Of a stretch of DNA of 64,000 nucleotides, positions 37,498-46,198 are shown in pieces; position 1 is the first letter of the stretch; each line of letters starts with the position of its first letter. The DNA lies in assembly GCA_028281285.1 (NCBI GenBank), contig JANQKF010000019.1, positions 297,928-361,927 of the forward strand. Reading direction: 5' to 3'. A model generated the notes under the pieces. The model did not search any database and was not told the origin of the DNA. It worked only from the letters and a program-made list of their open reading frames with translations. Made by a program: the position numbers and the translations under genes. This DNA comes from Cyclobacteriaceae bacterium (GTDB lineage Bacteria > Bacteroidota > Bacteroidia > Cytophagales > Cyclobacteriaceae).

Positions 37498-38228
37498 GAT
37501 CTTCTGTTTATTGCTTTTCCTGCCTTGAATATTTCAGGCATTCCTCCTTTATAGAATACCTGTGGTTTTGTACCCTCTTCTTCAAGAAGTCCTTTTAGTT
37601 GCTGCTTATTCACAAGTTTCGAAACCTTGCTATCGGGGTCTGCGAGGTCTCCGAAGATTCGTGCGTCAGTCGGACAGGTGTTAGAACAAGCAGGTTCAAG
37701 CCCTTCAGCAATTCGATGTTCACAAAAGTTACATTTATCGGCTTTAGCAACAGTCCTGGCGGGGTAATCTTTCACAGTTTCATCTGGCGCACTATCTGGA
37801 TTAATATAGATTGCCCCATACGGACATGCGCCCATACATATGCCAAAGCTCTTGCATTTGTCCTTGTTGATATCAACAATTCCGTTGTCTTTTTTAAAAA
37901 TGGCATCGTTCGGGCAGGCTGTGATACAGGGAGCATCCTCGCAATGGTTGCACATCATGGAAAGAAAAAAGCGACTGGTTTCCGGATAAGTGCCATGTTC
38001 TTGCTCGAGTACTCTAGTCCTTGACCCCCCAAGTGCAACGCCATTTTCTGATTTACAGGCAACCGTGCAGGCATGACAGCCAATACACTTGTCCAAGTCC
38101 ATCACCATGGCCAAACGGCTTGTAGCTTTTGGTTTGGGTTTGAGCCATAAAAAATTAGTAGCAAAGCCTGCGACCGATTTCCCAAGCATTTTGGTCACTG
38201 AGTTTCTGGAGTATCTTTTGTTTGACAT
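37494..38228 (-). CDS. Four-cluster ferredoxin subunit of a molybdopterin oxidoreductase (PsrB/DmsB-like)
   Basis: 244 residues. Four ferredoxin motifs are present: Cys 48/51/54/58, Cys 93/96/101/105, Cys 125/131/135, and Cys 166/169/181/185. The third motif reads CKSFGICMGACPYG, with Phe128 where the second Cys normally stands, so one cluster is probably 3Fe-4S, as in NarH, which has Trp there. The protein passes electrons between the catalytic subunit and the respiratory chain. It has no clear Tat signal of its own and may be exported with the catalytic partner. It is the upstream gene of a two-gene operon joined by an ATGA overlap. Confidence 0.93.
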   Translation of the reverse strand: MSNKRYSRNSVTKMLGKSVAGFATNFLWLKPKPKATSRLAMVMDLDKCIGCHACTVACKSENGVALGGSRTRVLEQEHGTYPETSRFFLSMMCNHCEDAPCITACPNDAIFKKDNGIVDINKDKCKSFGICMGACPYGAIYINPDSAPDETVKDYPARTVAKADKCNFCEHRIAEGLEPACSNTCPTDARIFGDLADPDSKVSKLVNKQQLKGLLEEEGTKPQVFYKGGMPEIFKAGKAINRRS

Positions 38229-38380
38229 AATGCAGCATTAAGGAGACCTTATCTAGGAAGACGAGAGACTCAGAAAAAGACGCAGAATGATTTTAATTTA
38301 TTCAAAAAAGAGCGTTAAGCCTAGATTAAGGCGGTATTTCCATGGTCTCATACTGCCAGTTAATTATGCCTAAAACAAAA

Positions 38381-38403
38381 GAAGGTACCAAGATGGTACC
38401 TTC
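38381..38403 (-). terminator. Rho-independent terminator after the 91-residue membrane protein gene
   Basis: Perfect stem GAAGGTACCA / TGGTACCTTC with a 3-base loop, followed on the minus strand by TTTTGTTTT. It lies 30 bp after the stop of the small gene and supports that gene being real. Confidence 0.8.
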
Positions 38404-38432
38404 TTCTTTCCTAACTACTAACTAACTATGAA

Positions 38433-38708
38433 TTACACAATTGCCATGAGGGCCAAAGCGGCCACCAGTGCAGAATTGATGAGAATTAATACTTGTTTTT
38501 GAGTAACTAAGGCTGCCTCAGCTTTTATTTGAGCCCTCAGTTTTTTCAATTTTGATTTTGAAGCTGGTTGCTCTTGAATCTTAAGATTGTGACCCTGCAT
38601 TCTTCGGTTAGCATTTCCCCATAGAAATGACTTGCCTTTTCTGGTATTCAATTTACCATGATTGGCTCCTAGGTTTCCGAATAGTCCCGCTGATGTCGTT
38701 GCTACCAT
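38433..38708 (-). CDS. Small single-helix membrane protein, unknown function
   Basis: 91 residues. The first 70 residues are polar and basic (NTRKGKSFLWGNANRRM; KSKLKKLRAQIKAEAALV). A single C-terminal membrane helix ends the protein (VLILINSALVAALALMAIV), so it looks tail-anchored with a cytoplasmic N-terminus. No family is recognised. A strong terminator follows, and it stands alone: the spacer upstream is 418 bp. Confidence 0.6.
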   Translation of the reverse strand: MVATTSAGLFGNLGANHGKLNTRKGKSFLWGNANRRMQGHNLKIQEQPASKSKLKKLRAQIKAEAALVTQKQVLILINSALVAALALMAIV

Positions 38709-39126
38709 AACTGCTTCATTTAATAATTAAAAACTTCAATTTGTATAACGCGAAATAAAAGTAAAGGTTACAAAAAAGATAGTAATACTATTAAATATTT
38801 AAAGTAATACTTTTATCTCGAATATTTTTAAATAGTAACATATTGATAAACAGTTAGATATAGTTAATCATGCGATGAAGAAAAAAATTAAAATTTTCTG
38901 AAATATTGTCTTTCGAAGGCATTGCGAGCGCGGTCAAAGGAGTGTGGAGTTATTAAGGTAACCTTTCTAACCCCAGAAACTTACGAGCTTTAGCGTGCGC
39001 ATCCACAACTGAGAAATCAGTTTATTGACAATGGATTTATGAGTAGATCGGGATGTCATTCAAGTTAGTCAAGGGTAACCTTAAGTCACCCTTGACTGTA
39101 TTCTGACTCTCACTATATACCTCTTT
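38709..39126. other. 418-bp AT-rich spacer
   Basis: No gene is credible. It holds AGTAATACT at 38781-38789 and again at 38813-38821, 32 bp apart (about three helical turns), 70-110 bp upstream of the small membrane protein start; this could be a regulator site. The stretch near 38920-39060 shows nothing recognisable. Confidence 0.5.
39067..39097 (-). terminator. Hairpin 3' of the 103-residue membrane protein gene
   Basis: Perfect 10-bp stem AGTCAAGGGT / ACCCTTGACT with an 11-base loop, 30 bp after the stop. There is no T-run on the minus strand, so it may protect the mRNA end or be a weak terminator. Confidence 0.45.
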
Positions 39127-39438
39127 TCATTTTTTCTCACGACTACTCTCCGTGTACAAGGTAATTGACCTTTCATTGAAGCGCGCCAATTCGGAAGATT
39201 CTATGTAAAAAGTATAGGTATCACCTTTTTCAGGGCAACACTCCTTGCTATAGACATAGTATTTATCATCAGTCTTCTTGTCGACTACCTCAATAACAGA
39301 TTTGCCAAATAGCATCACGCTCCCTTTTACTTCTCCTGTAAAGCTGAACTCAGCCTCGTTCCTTTGACCTTGCGAGTACAGCTTATAACCTGTATAAACC
39401 AAAGCCACCACTAGAATTAAACCAATTAATTTCCTCAT
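39127..39438 (-). CDS. Small membrane-anchored extracytoplasmic protein, unknown function
   Basis: 103 residues. An N-terminal hydrophobic segment (KLIGLILVVALVYTGYKLY) may be a signal anchor. The exported part is a small beta-rich domain (EFSFTGEVKGSVMLFGKSVIEVVDKKTDDKYYVY) with a vicinal Cys pair, KECCPEKG, and a charged tail. It lies 50 bp after the polytopic PBP gene in the same direction and may be the last gene of that operon. No family is recognised. Confidence 0.6.
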   Translation of the reverse strand: MRKLIGLILVVALVYTGYKLYSQGQRNEAEFSFTGEVKGSVMLFGKSVIEVVDKKTDDKYYVYSKECCPEKGDTYTFYIESSELARFNERSITLYTESSREKK

Positions 39439-39488
39439 AATCTGTCTTTTTGATTTTGGAAGGGTCTTTACTCAAAAATCACGTCTGC

Positions 39489-42400
39489 TTACTTCTGCGA
39501 ATACATCGCTCTGAACCTTCCGGGTTTCTTAAATTTCTGCTTATCAAGTTCCTTATAGATCATAGTGGCTAGCACCCCGGCAGTTCTGCTGCCTGAGCCG
39601 TATGGAATGGAAACTGACTTATTATTAAAGTCTAATTTCCCATGTTCCATGGTTACATAACTCACCCATGATACAATAAGTAGATTACCATCAGACAATA
39701 CTGTCCAGCCATGGGTAGCGTTGTCGGTGGTCCCGGTTTTAGCATAAAAGGTTCTTTTTTTCGGCAGTCGTGATTTCAGTCTCCAGCCTGTGCCGTATTG
39801 GAGTGTTCCTGCCATGGCCTTTTTGATCACCTCACAATTTTCCTTGGTGTAAATCTGTTTGCTTCGATCTTCTTCTAACACATGTGATGAATCTGTTCCT
39901 TGAGTAGAAAGCGCAATCCATTTTCCTTTGTTAAAAATGGCCTGATAGACCTGTGCAACATCTAAAGGAGTCATGCGCCTGCTTCCGAGTGGATAGTTAA
40001 TTTGATTGAGCAATCTGTTTCGTTTGCCTTTGAACTTGATTGCTGGATCAGCTGGAATTTCCATTGCCTTTAGTAGGGATTCATTCTTTTCAAAAATCTG
40101 ATTCGGGTTGATTAGTTCTGTGATGTTATTGAATGGAGCGTTTAGCGAGAGCGCGAGCATTTTTTCAATTCCCACCTTCTCCTTTGAGAATTTCCCACTG
40201 AAGTTGTTGACCACCGGATTGCCAATTCTCCCGTCAAAGAGTTCAATGTCATCTGCCTTGAGGCCGCTTTCCAACATGCTTAGAATCACTGGAGGTTTCA
40301 TCAAAGAACCAATGGGATAACCATATCCGAAATCGACCAAATCTGTTACACTAGGACCAGTACTTTGATGGGCAATGATCTTTCCTGTGTTGACTTCAAC
40401 GGCTACCGAGCCTGAAGCAAGGACATAATCTTTTTGGACTAATTTGTCTTTGAATTCCTGCGAAAAATGACTCACCGCAGTCTTCATGGCCTCTTGAGCG
40501 CTTGCCGACAAGCTAGTATGGGCGACCCCGTCATTAGAGTCAAATTGTTCTTTGAGGAATTCACGGGTGGACACTTCTACCATCCTTTCTTTATTTGGAC
40601 TGGCCAGATTTAATCTTTGTCGACCAATTACTCTGAATTCTGATTCATCGAGAAAACCTTGCCTTTTCCACAATTCGAACCGATTAAGGAGCACGTTTTT
40701 TACCTGCGGCTCGAATTGATATAAATCCGTATATAAAACTCTTTTTCCGCTGAGGAGCCTGAAGGAGTTACTGTTTTTCAACGACCAAATGAGTAGCAAG
40801 GACTGGAGGTCGTTCAATTCTGCCGGAGGTAATCCAAAGGCTTCAATGGATGCCATATAGGCTCCCTTGAAATTTGTTCCACCAAACATCGGAACTCTGT
40901 TTAGATAAAGAGTTAATATCTGATCGGAGGGCAATTCCAGAGAAAGCTGATAGGCTGCAATTAGCTCATAAAACTTTCGCTGCACATCTTGTACTCTTCT
41001 ACCCTGATAAGCTTCATTCTTGATCAATTGCATGTTGAGGTTAGAACCTCCACCACCATGACTCATGAAGCGACTCAAGGCGACAAAACTCAACCCAAAC
41101 CAATTGCTTCCATTTGGTAAGACGCTGCGTTGTTTCGAAAAACCGCGATCTTCCTGTTGTTTTAAACTTTTGACAAATTGAGGAGGTAGATCATTATAGC
41201 CAATGGGCATGGCATAAAATCCTTCATCACTAAGTTCCTGGTAAAACAATTCACCTTCCTGACTCAGAATAGACCTGGAATACTTTCCTTCAGTATCTGG
41301 ATAAGATTTTGGAAATGCACTGATTAGCAGCAAGTAGCTACCACCCACCCACAGCGCTGGCCTTATGCTGTTGATGAGACTTTCTAATCCGATTTTCCCT
41401 CCAGCAATAAGATGGTTGGTATCTAGTGTTGAGGTTGAGTTCTTCAAATTCGACCGATTTGCGAAGTAACCAAGCCCGTATAAGGTTATGACCAAAATAC
41501 TCGAGACGATCAAGAAGCCTACTAGCATTGTCAATGAAGCCATCATTGGAATGGTGATGAAAAATGAGAGTAATGCCGGGTTTTTCCAGAGGGCAATGAT
41601 GACTAACAATACCCAAACAGCAAGCAACTGCTTCTTCTTGGGCAATGTCGGCCACAATGGTGTTAAACCCGAATTTCCTATTTCAGGAAGCAACATTATT
41701 CGGCCCAAGACATCTAAGATTTTTCGAAAAATGCGCTGATAACCGTAAACGAAGAATACGAAGAGTACCACTCCGTTGAGTACGAATAAAATGATGTTGT
41801 TTTGAAGAAACTGAAGCCCAAGAAATGCAGGCAGATGACATAGCAAGGCAAAAGTGAAAGCAAAAGTCAACACCCATTTAGGGCTCGCCAATCTACTTTG
41901 CCAAATGGACTTTTGATCCAGATATCTCTGAATTTCGTCTAGATAGGCCGGTTTCTTTAACAACTGCCAGTGAATAACACAGACCAGTGATGAAAGCATG
42001 CTCATTTTGGCGACCACCAGAAGTAGGATGTTGGCGTACTGTGATACTACAGCAATGTCCTGTGCATAAAATACTACATCAACAGCAATGAACAGGCAAA
42101 CACCTAAAAATGAAAACACCAATTGACTTTCCTGATTAAATGCCAATGATCTCAGCATCTGATTCAGCTTTCGCATGAGATGTCCGGTAGACCGGTAGAG
42201 AAATAACCCGGCTGCCATTTGCAGCGAAACCGTTCCAATAAGAGATAAGAGGCTTTTAAATTTGAACGGACTCTGTTGGGCAATTTCAAGCGAAAAGACA
42301 CCCCTTGCATAGACCAGTTGCTCTACGATATCACCGGTGTACAAATAAGCCCAGGCGGAGCAGGCCATTTTGTAAAGCAAAAACGTGACTAAAGTGACGG

Positions 42401-42563
42401 CAAGGACACTAGTAAAGGTGATAGCCACTAAGACATAGTTGGTGTTCATTCCGGTTAAGACCAGTCCATTGGCCCAATGCTTCAAGAACTGTCGAACCTT
42501 TGGGAAAAGCACAAAAGGAATGACCACCGCTAAGCCAAAAGCCAGGATGATAACCAAGATCAT
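39489..42563 (-). CDS. Class A penicillin-binding protein with a polytopic membrane domain
   Basis: 1024 residues. Residues 1-430 hold about ten or eleven hydrophobic helices, against one in ordinary class A PBPs. The glycosyltransferase GT51 motifs follow in order: E471-D472 in QQEDRGFSKQ, GGGGSNLNMQLIKN, VQRKFYELIAAYQLSLEL, ILTLYLNRVPMFGG and FKGAYMASIEAFG. The transpeptidase has the active serine S753 in GSLMK, SLN, and K942 in AKTGTTD. Both enzymatic sites look intact, so it should polymerise and cross-link peptidoglycan. The start lies 3 bp after the vWA-like lipoprotein stop, inside a tightly packed operon. The helix bundle has no obvious homologue that I can name. Confidence 0.9.
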   Translation of the reverse strand: MILVIILAFGLAVVIPFVLFPKVRQFLKHWANGLVLTGMNTNYVLVAITFTSVLAVTLVTFLLYKMACSAWAYLYTGDIVEQLVYARGVFSLEIAQQSPFKFKSLLSLIGTVSLQMAAGLFLYRSTGHLMRKLNQMLRSLAFNQESQLVFSFLGVCLFIAVDVVFYAQDIAVVSQYANILLLVVAKMSMLSSLVCVIHWQLLKKPAYLDEIQRYLDQKSIWQSRLASPKWVLTFAFTFALLCHLPAFLGLQFLQNNIILFVLNGVVLFVFFVYGYQRIFRKILDVLGRIMLLPEIGNSGLTPLWPTLPKKKQLLAVWVLLVIIALWKNPALLSFFITIPMMASLTMLVGFLIVSSILVITLYGLGYFANRSNLKNSTSTLDTNHLIAGGKIGLESLINSIRPALWVGGSYLLLISAFPKSYPDTEGKYSRSILSQEGELFYQELSDEGFYAMPIGYNDLPPQFVKSLKQQEDRGFSKQRSVLPNGSNWFGLSFVALSRFMSHGGGGSNLNMQLIKNEAYQGRRVQDVQRKFYELIAAYQLSLELPSDQILTLYLNRVPMFGGTNFKGAYMASIEAFGLPPAELNDLQSLLLIWSLKNSNSFRLLSGKRVLYTDLYQFEPQVKNVLLNRFELWKRQGFLDESEFRVIGRQRLNLASPNKERMVEVSTREFLKEQFDSNDGVAHTSLSASAQEAMKTAVSHFSQEFKDKLVQKDYVLASGSVAVEVNTGKIIAHQSTGPSVTDLVDFGYGYPIGSLMKPPVILSMLESGLKADDIELFDGRIGNPVVNNFSGKFSKEKVGIEKMLALSLNAPFNNITELINPNQIFEKNESLLKAMEIPADPAIKFKGKRNRLLNQINYPLGSRRMTPLDVAQVYQAIFNKGKWIALSTQGTDSSHVLEEDRSKQIYTKENCEVIKKAMAGTLQYGTGWRLKSRLPKKRTFYAKTGTTDNATHGWTVLSDGNLLIVSWVSYVTMEHGKLDFNNKSVSIPYGSGSRTAGVLATMIYKELDKQKFKKPGRFRAMYSQK

Positions 42564-42566
42564 AGG

Positions 42567-43325
42567 CTAATTGCTAAGGTTGTCTACTATAGTCACATTC
42601 TGTTCTAGTCCTTCAACCAAAAGGGACTTCCAGAACGTTGCAATTTCACCTCGCTTTGTCTTCATATGACCTTCAATCGCCTGAAGCTGTACAAGTACAA
42701 TTGATGGGGCGCTCTCGATTGAATAATCCTCTAAATACTCTTCGAGTAACCTCGGGTCAAAGACCGATTCTATAATCTCCGTATCAATGTCATTTGGAAT
42801 TTTCTTGTAAAGCGAAAATTTTCCATCGTTGATGATCAAGTCAGAAATGATCACTAATGTTGAATTGCCAGAAGCTTTCATATTCATCATGGCTTTCAAA
42901 ATTTGATTGCCAATGCTAGAACCCGAGTTATAGTCTTTCAGATCTTTCAATCCTTCATATTCATTTAGACTTTTGGAGATCATTTGAATAATCGGCTTTG
43001 GGTTACCCATAGCTTTGACCTGCTTCCTGCTCAACCCTTTTTGGTTCACTCCGATGGTTTCGGTGCTGATGCGCAACTCATCTCTTGCCGAGAGTGGGGC
43101 AATGCTTACCGTCAACTGATGACATTCTTCTATTGATTCCAATCCGAGTTTCGACATGAATTTTGGAAGGTTAGTCTTGATATCGTTTCGGGCCTCTTCG
43201 AAGAGACTGGGGTCACTGATATCAATTAGAAAACTGACCTCACTACTTTTTACTTTTTCACATTCCGAGATATCACAACCCACTATAAGCAGCGATAAAA
43301 TGATAACAATGCCTGCCTTTTTCAT
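42567..43325 (-). CDS. vWA-like lipoprotein of the PBP operon
   Basis: 252 residues from ATG 43325. The frame extends further upstream, but this start overlaps the previous stop as ATGA and opens a lipoprotein signal (MKKAGIVIILSLLIVGC, lipid Cys 17). The body resembles a von Willebrand A domain: strand 1 EVSFLIDISDP (DxS only partly MIDAS-like), a central NSGSSIGNQILKAMMNM and strand 4 TLVIISDLIIND. Asp follows the lipid Cys. vWA domains mediate protein-protein contacts, and the metal site may be degenerate. Its place between a coiled-coil membrane protein and the PBP suggests a structural or adaptor role at the cell wall, which is inference. Confidence 0.75.
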   Translation of the reverse strand: MKKAGIVIILSLLIVGCDISECEKVKSSEVSFLIDISDPSLFEEARNDIKTNLPKFMSKLGLESIEECHQLTVSIAPLSARDELRISTETIGVNQKGLSRKQVKAMGNPKPIIQMISKSLNEYEGLKDLKDYNSGSSIGNQILKAMMNMKASGNSTLVIISDLIINDGKFSLYKKIPNDIDTEIIESVFDPRLLEEYLEDYSIESAPSIVLVQLQAIEGHMKTKRGEIATFWKSLLVEGLEQNVTIVDNLSN

Positions 43326-44584
43326 GCCTCTTGGATCTGGAGTTTGTAATACTGACGTAAGTCTTGCTCTGTAGGCCACTGTGGCTTAAATACCAAAGCG
43401 TTTGCTGTGGTGGAAAGCATGCTTTGGTAATGATCCTGATACTCTTTGAGTTCGTTCAACACCCGATCCAACGCTGACGAGACCTGCTGTTTTAGCATCT
43501 CTTGCTGTTGACCGAGACCTTGCCATTTTTCGTCTAGACCAAGCAGTGTGTCCTTCAAAAAGCTAAAGTCGCTAAGCAGTTGAAAAGGCAAATCCTGGCA
43601 GTGCGATTTCATTTTTTCCACGTCCTTTTCCAAGACACCGACTTCCCTTTCGAAGGCATGAAGTGATTCGTACATCACATTTGCTTCAGAGCGGTTTTGT
43701 TGGATTGGTGGAGCTGAGACCTTTGTTTTGGTCTTCTTGATTTTTGCTTTGTTAAAGAAGCCCAGATAAATCACCAGGCAGATGATTGCTAAGACTACCA
43801 ATACCAGTGAGGAGTTTTTCAAAAGAAAATCTCCAAAACTGAGCGGTGTTTCAACAGTAGTATCTACACCGGTGTCGAAGGCCCAGGGGTCAGCTCCTGT
43901 ATTGGTGGTTCCCGATATATATTCCGTGAAAAGCGGTGTCAAGAGCATTAAGGTGTAAAGGGTCAGGAAAATTACGAGAAAAACGGACCTTCCTGTATGG
44001 TCTTTCTTCCTCAACAAATAGTCGATAATGAAAAAGACTGTCCCATTAGCGAAAAGTCGGGTAAAGACTTCCATGTCGCTTAGGTTCTCTCTTAGAATGA
44101 CATAGGACGCAACAAAGGCCAATGTTTCTATGGCCACAAAGATCCCGAAAGAACGAAGACGGGCTTTCCAAGGCCGACTCGAATCTACCGATTCTACTGG
44201 CGTGCTCTGTTTGACTTCTGGTGTGTCGACTAATTTCAGCCCATTGCTACGCATCACTCTTTCGTGATTCGCTTTCTTGTCTTTCTGTGCTGCAAGAGCA
44301 TGACTCTTGATCTCTAATGATTCCTGAGCTACTTTCTCTTTGTTGGCATTCTCTTCTTCAAGTACCTCGAGTGTAGCCTCGTGTTCTATTATTCTTGTAG
44401 CCAAATCGCTCTTCTGGTTTTCTAACTGAAGGAAATTGGCGGTGAAACTGCGCAGTTGCTCGAACTGAGGTCGTTCGAGAATCTTCATCATACCATTGGT
44501 GAATCCGAAAATCCCGTTGTCACGGGTGGGTACTGCAGCATTTTCAACATCTTCTTTCGCACATAAATAATTATCAATACCCAT
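43322..44584 (-). CDS. Multi-pass membrane protein with two coiled coils, unknown function
   Basis: About 420 residues from ATG 44584; the frame extends to 44752, but that added part is a basic, low-complexity shadow of the preceding gene. An N-terminal coiled coil (about 55-110, ENQKSDLATRIIEHEATLEVLEEENANKEK) precedes four hydrophobic helices (GIFVAIETLAFVASYVIL; FANGTVFFIIDYLL; VFLVIFLTLYTLMLLTPLF; SLVLVVLAIICLVIYLGFF). A second coiled coil of about 120 residues closes the protein (HAFEREVGVLEKDVEKM). It overlaps the upstream small gene by 11 bp and the downstream lipoprotein by 4 bp. The topology suggests a scaffold. No family is recognised. Confidence 0.78.
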   Translation of the reverse strand: MGIDNYLCAKEDVENAAVPTRDNGIFGFTNGMMKILERPQFEQLRSFTANFLQLENQKSDLATRIIEHEATLEVLEEENANKEKVAQESLEIKSHALAAQKDKKANHERVMRSNGLKLVDTPEVKQSTPVESVDSSRPWKARLRSFGIFVAIETLAFVASYVILRENLSDMEVFTRLFANGTVFFIIDYLLRKKDHTGRSVFLVIFLTLYTLMLLTPLFTEYISGTTNTGADPWAFDTGVDTTVETPLSFGDFLLKNSSLVLVVLAIICLVIYLGFFNKAKIKKTKTKVSAPPIQQNRSEANVMYESLHAFEREVGVLEKDVEKMKSHCQDLPFQLLSDFSFLKDTLLGLDEKWQGLGQQQEMLKQQVSSALDRVLNELKEYQDHYQSMLSTTANALVFKPQWPTEQDLRQYYKLQIQEA

Positions 44585-44831
44585 GATGCTGGATCTTCTT
44601 GTACTTATTGATAATCGTGATGCATTCTCTTTTGATGAGCTCCTTTTGTGCAAAAGGAGAAGCTTGCGCGGATGTGTGTGCTTGTTGTGGTGTTGAAGTA
44701 GCTGGAGCTGGAGCTGGAGTTGGCATTTCCTGCTCTTTTCTCGCCTCTTCAAAAACGGCTGTTGTGTTCATACTTCTTCTGTTTAATGACCTGGTGTTTG
44801 AGAAGCTTTTTTCAGCATCTCGTAAATACAT
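44574..44831 (-). CDS. Small Pro/Ala-rich protein, first gene of the PBP operon
   Basis: 85 residues from ATG 44831, or 65 from ATG 44771. The middle is a Pro/Ala/Thr-rich linker (MPTPAPAPATSTPQQ), and the C-terminus is a short basic helix (KELIKRECITIINKYKKIQ). The stop overlaps the start of the coiled-coil membrane protein by 11 bp, typical of real coupled genes. No domain is recognised. It might be a cytoplasmic partner of the operon's membrane complex. The alternative is that it is the non-coding leader of the operon. Confidence 0.5.
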   Translation of the reverse strand: MYLRDAEKSFSNTRSLNRRSMNTTAVFEEARKEQEMPTPAPAPATSTPQQAHTSAQASPFAQKELIKRECITIINKYKKIQHHGY

Positions 44832-45124
44832 ATCGTTGAGAATGGATTAAAAAGTGTGGAGGAGACCGACTTTTTTTAGAAAGTCAACGTGGTTCTGTTA
44901 TTAAAAGAGCTTCAAAAACGGTCTTGAAGAGTCAGAAAAGAGGTTTTTTACAATCGAAGAAATTCACGAAGATTTTTATCTGGATTACCTAAAATCAAAA
45001 AGCCTCCAATTGGGGTCCTTAATAGCACCGACCTATCGCTAGTGACTTGAAGGTTATCACAAAGATCAGCTTCTTGACATCCCGATAACTCGGGTGTATC
45101 AATGAGCGTATGCGTGAAACCTTA
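44832..45124. other. 293-bp spacer upstream of the PBP operon
   Basis: AT-rich, without a credible gene. It should hold the promoter of the PBP operon, but I found no clean TTTG-N19-TAnnTTTG match. Confidence 0.5.
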
Positions 45125-46132
45125 TCATAGACCATTTTCCTGGAGCCATTTAATCATTGACTCAAGATAACCTTCTGCAAAGGGAGCTCTGGTATTTTGG
45201 TTAGGATGGTTTTTTATCCTTATTCCATGACCAGCATTAGGAAATAGTCGAATAGTCAACTTTTTATTGTTCGCAAGTTTCAGTCCGCTCTTCCATCTTT
45301 CAATTGCTAATGAAGTAGGATGACTTTGGTCTAACTCACCCATCATTAAGAGGACAGGGCATTTTATGTTCGAAATATCATTTTGAGGGTTGTAAGTGGC
45401 AACCCATCTCCAATTCAATCTATTCTTGTCAGACGGAAGTATTCGATCAAGTCTGGCATAGTCGTACCATCTTTTATTTTTCGAAATCTCGAGTTTTTCA
45501 AGCAACTGAGCTCTACCCTGTCCGTTTTCCAGGTAATTGAAGTATTGGTTTATGGTTTTGGTCGCATCTGAAATCTCAGAGTCTGAAATACCTGCTCGAA
45601 TGAAGGAATTTCTGTATGTAAAGAGTTCAGATTCTTTAGGACTTGCGCCTCCGCCTGAGATAATGATCATAAAGGCAATGCTTTTTCTCCTCGATGCCAA
45701 TATTGGAGCTACCCAACCAGATTGACTAATTGCCCAGAGACCAATTCTACTGGAATCAATCTGACTGTTGGTTTCAAGAAACTTGAAAGCGGAGTGGGCG
45801 TCCTCTACCAGATCCTCTAAAGAAGAAGTGACCCAGGAGCCTTCAGACTTTCCAGAACCACGTTTATCAAAGACCAGGGATGCAAAGCCTAATTCAGCGA
45901 ATTTTTCAGCATAAGGTAGGAATCCGGAGCGTTCGTGTGGACCCGAACCGTGCAGAAAAACTATAGCCGGAAATGGTCCTTCAGAATTTGGGAGAATAAG
46001 GCTGCCGGACAGCTTGACATCTCGATTCTTGAATGAGACTTCTGTGGTATTATAGCTTTGACCATTGAGGTTTAGGCTTACAAAAAAAATCAGGAATGTT
46101 ATTCCTTTCGTTACTGGTCGAATGTAGAGCAT
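45125..46132 (-). CDS. Secreted alpha/beta hydrolase (dienelactone-hydrolase/acyl-esterase like)
   Basis: 335 residues with a signal peptide (about 1-24, ITFLIFFVSLNLNGQ). The alpha/beta fold shows AIVFLHGSGPHERSG (oxyanion region), VFDKRGSGKSEGSW, the nucleophile elbow WAISQSGWVAP, the acid in MMGELDQSHP, and the catalytic His in FPNAGHGI. The N-terminal strands (KLSGSLILPNSEG) match periplasmic esterase/peptidase-like members. The ester substrate is unknown. It lies 66 bp after an AraC-type regulator gene on the same strand, which may control it. Confidence 0.9.
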   Translation of the reverse strand: MLYIRPVTKGITFLIFFVSLNLNGQSYNTTEVSFKNRDVKLSGSLILPNSEGPFPAIVFLHGSGPHERSGFLPYAEKFAELGFASLVFDKRGSGKSEGSWVTSSLEDLVEDAHSAFKFLETNSQIDSSRIGLWAISQSGWVAPILASRRKSIAFMIIISGGGASPKESELFTYRNSFIRAGISDSEISDATKTINQYFNYLENGQGRAQLLEKLEISKNKRWYDYARLDRILPSDKNRLNWRWVATYNPQNDISNIKCPVLLMMGELDQSHPTSLAIERWKSGLKLANNKKLTIRLFPNAGHGIRIKNHPNQNTRAPFAEGYLESMIKWLQENGL

Positions 46133-46198
46133 TTTTTCTTTAAAGCTGAAGTGCTATCACGAGAAAATCTACTCAGAATATAATTTGAGAAAAGTACT

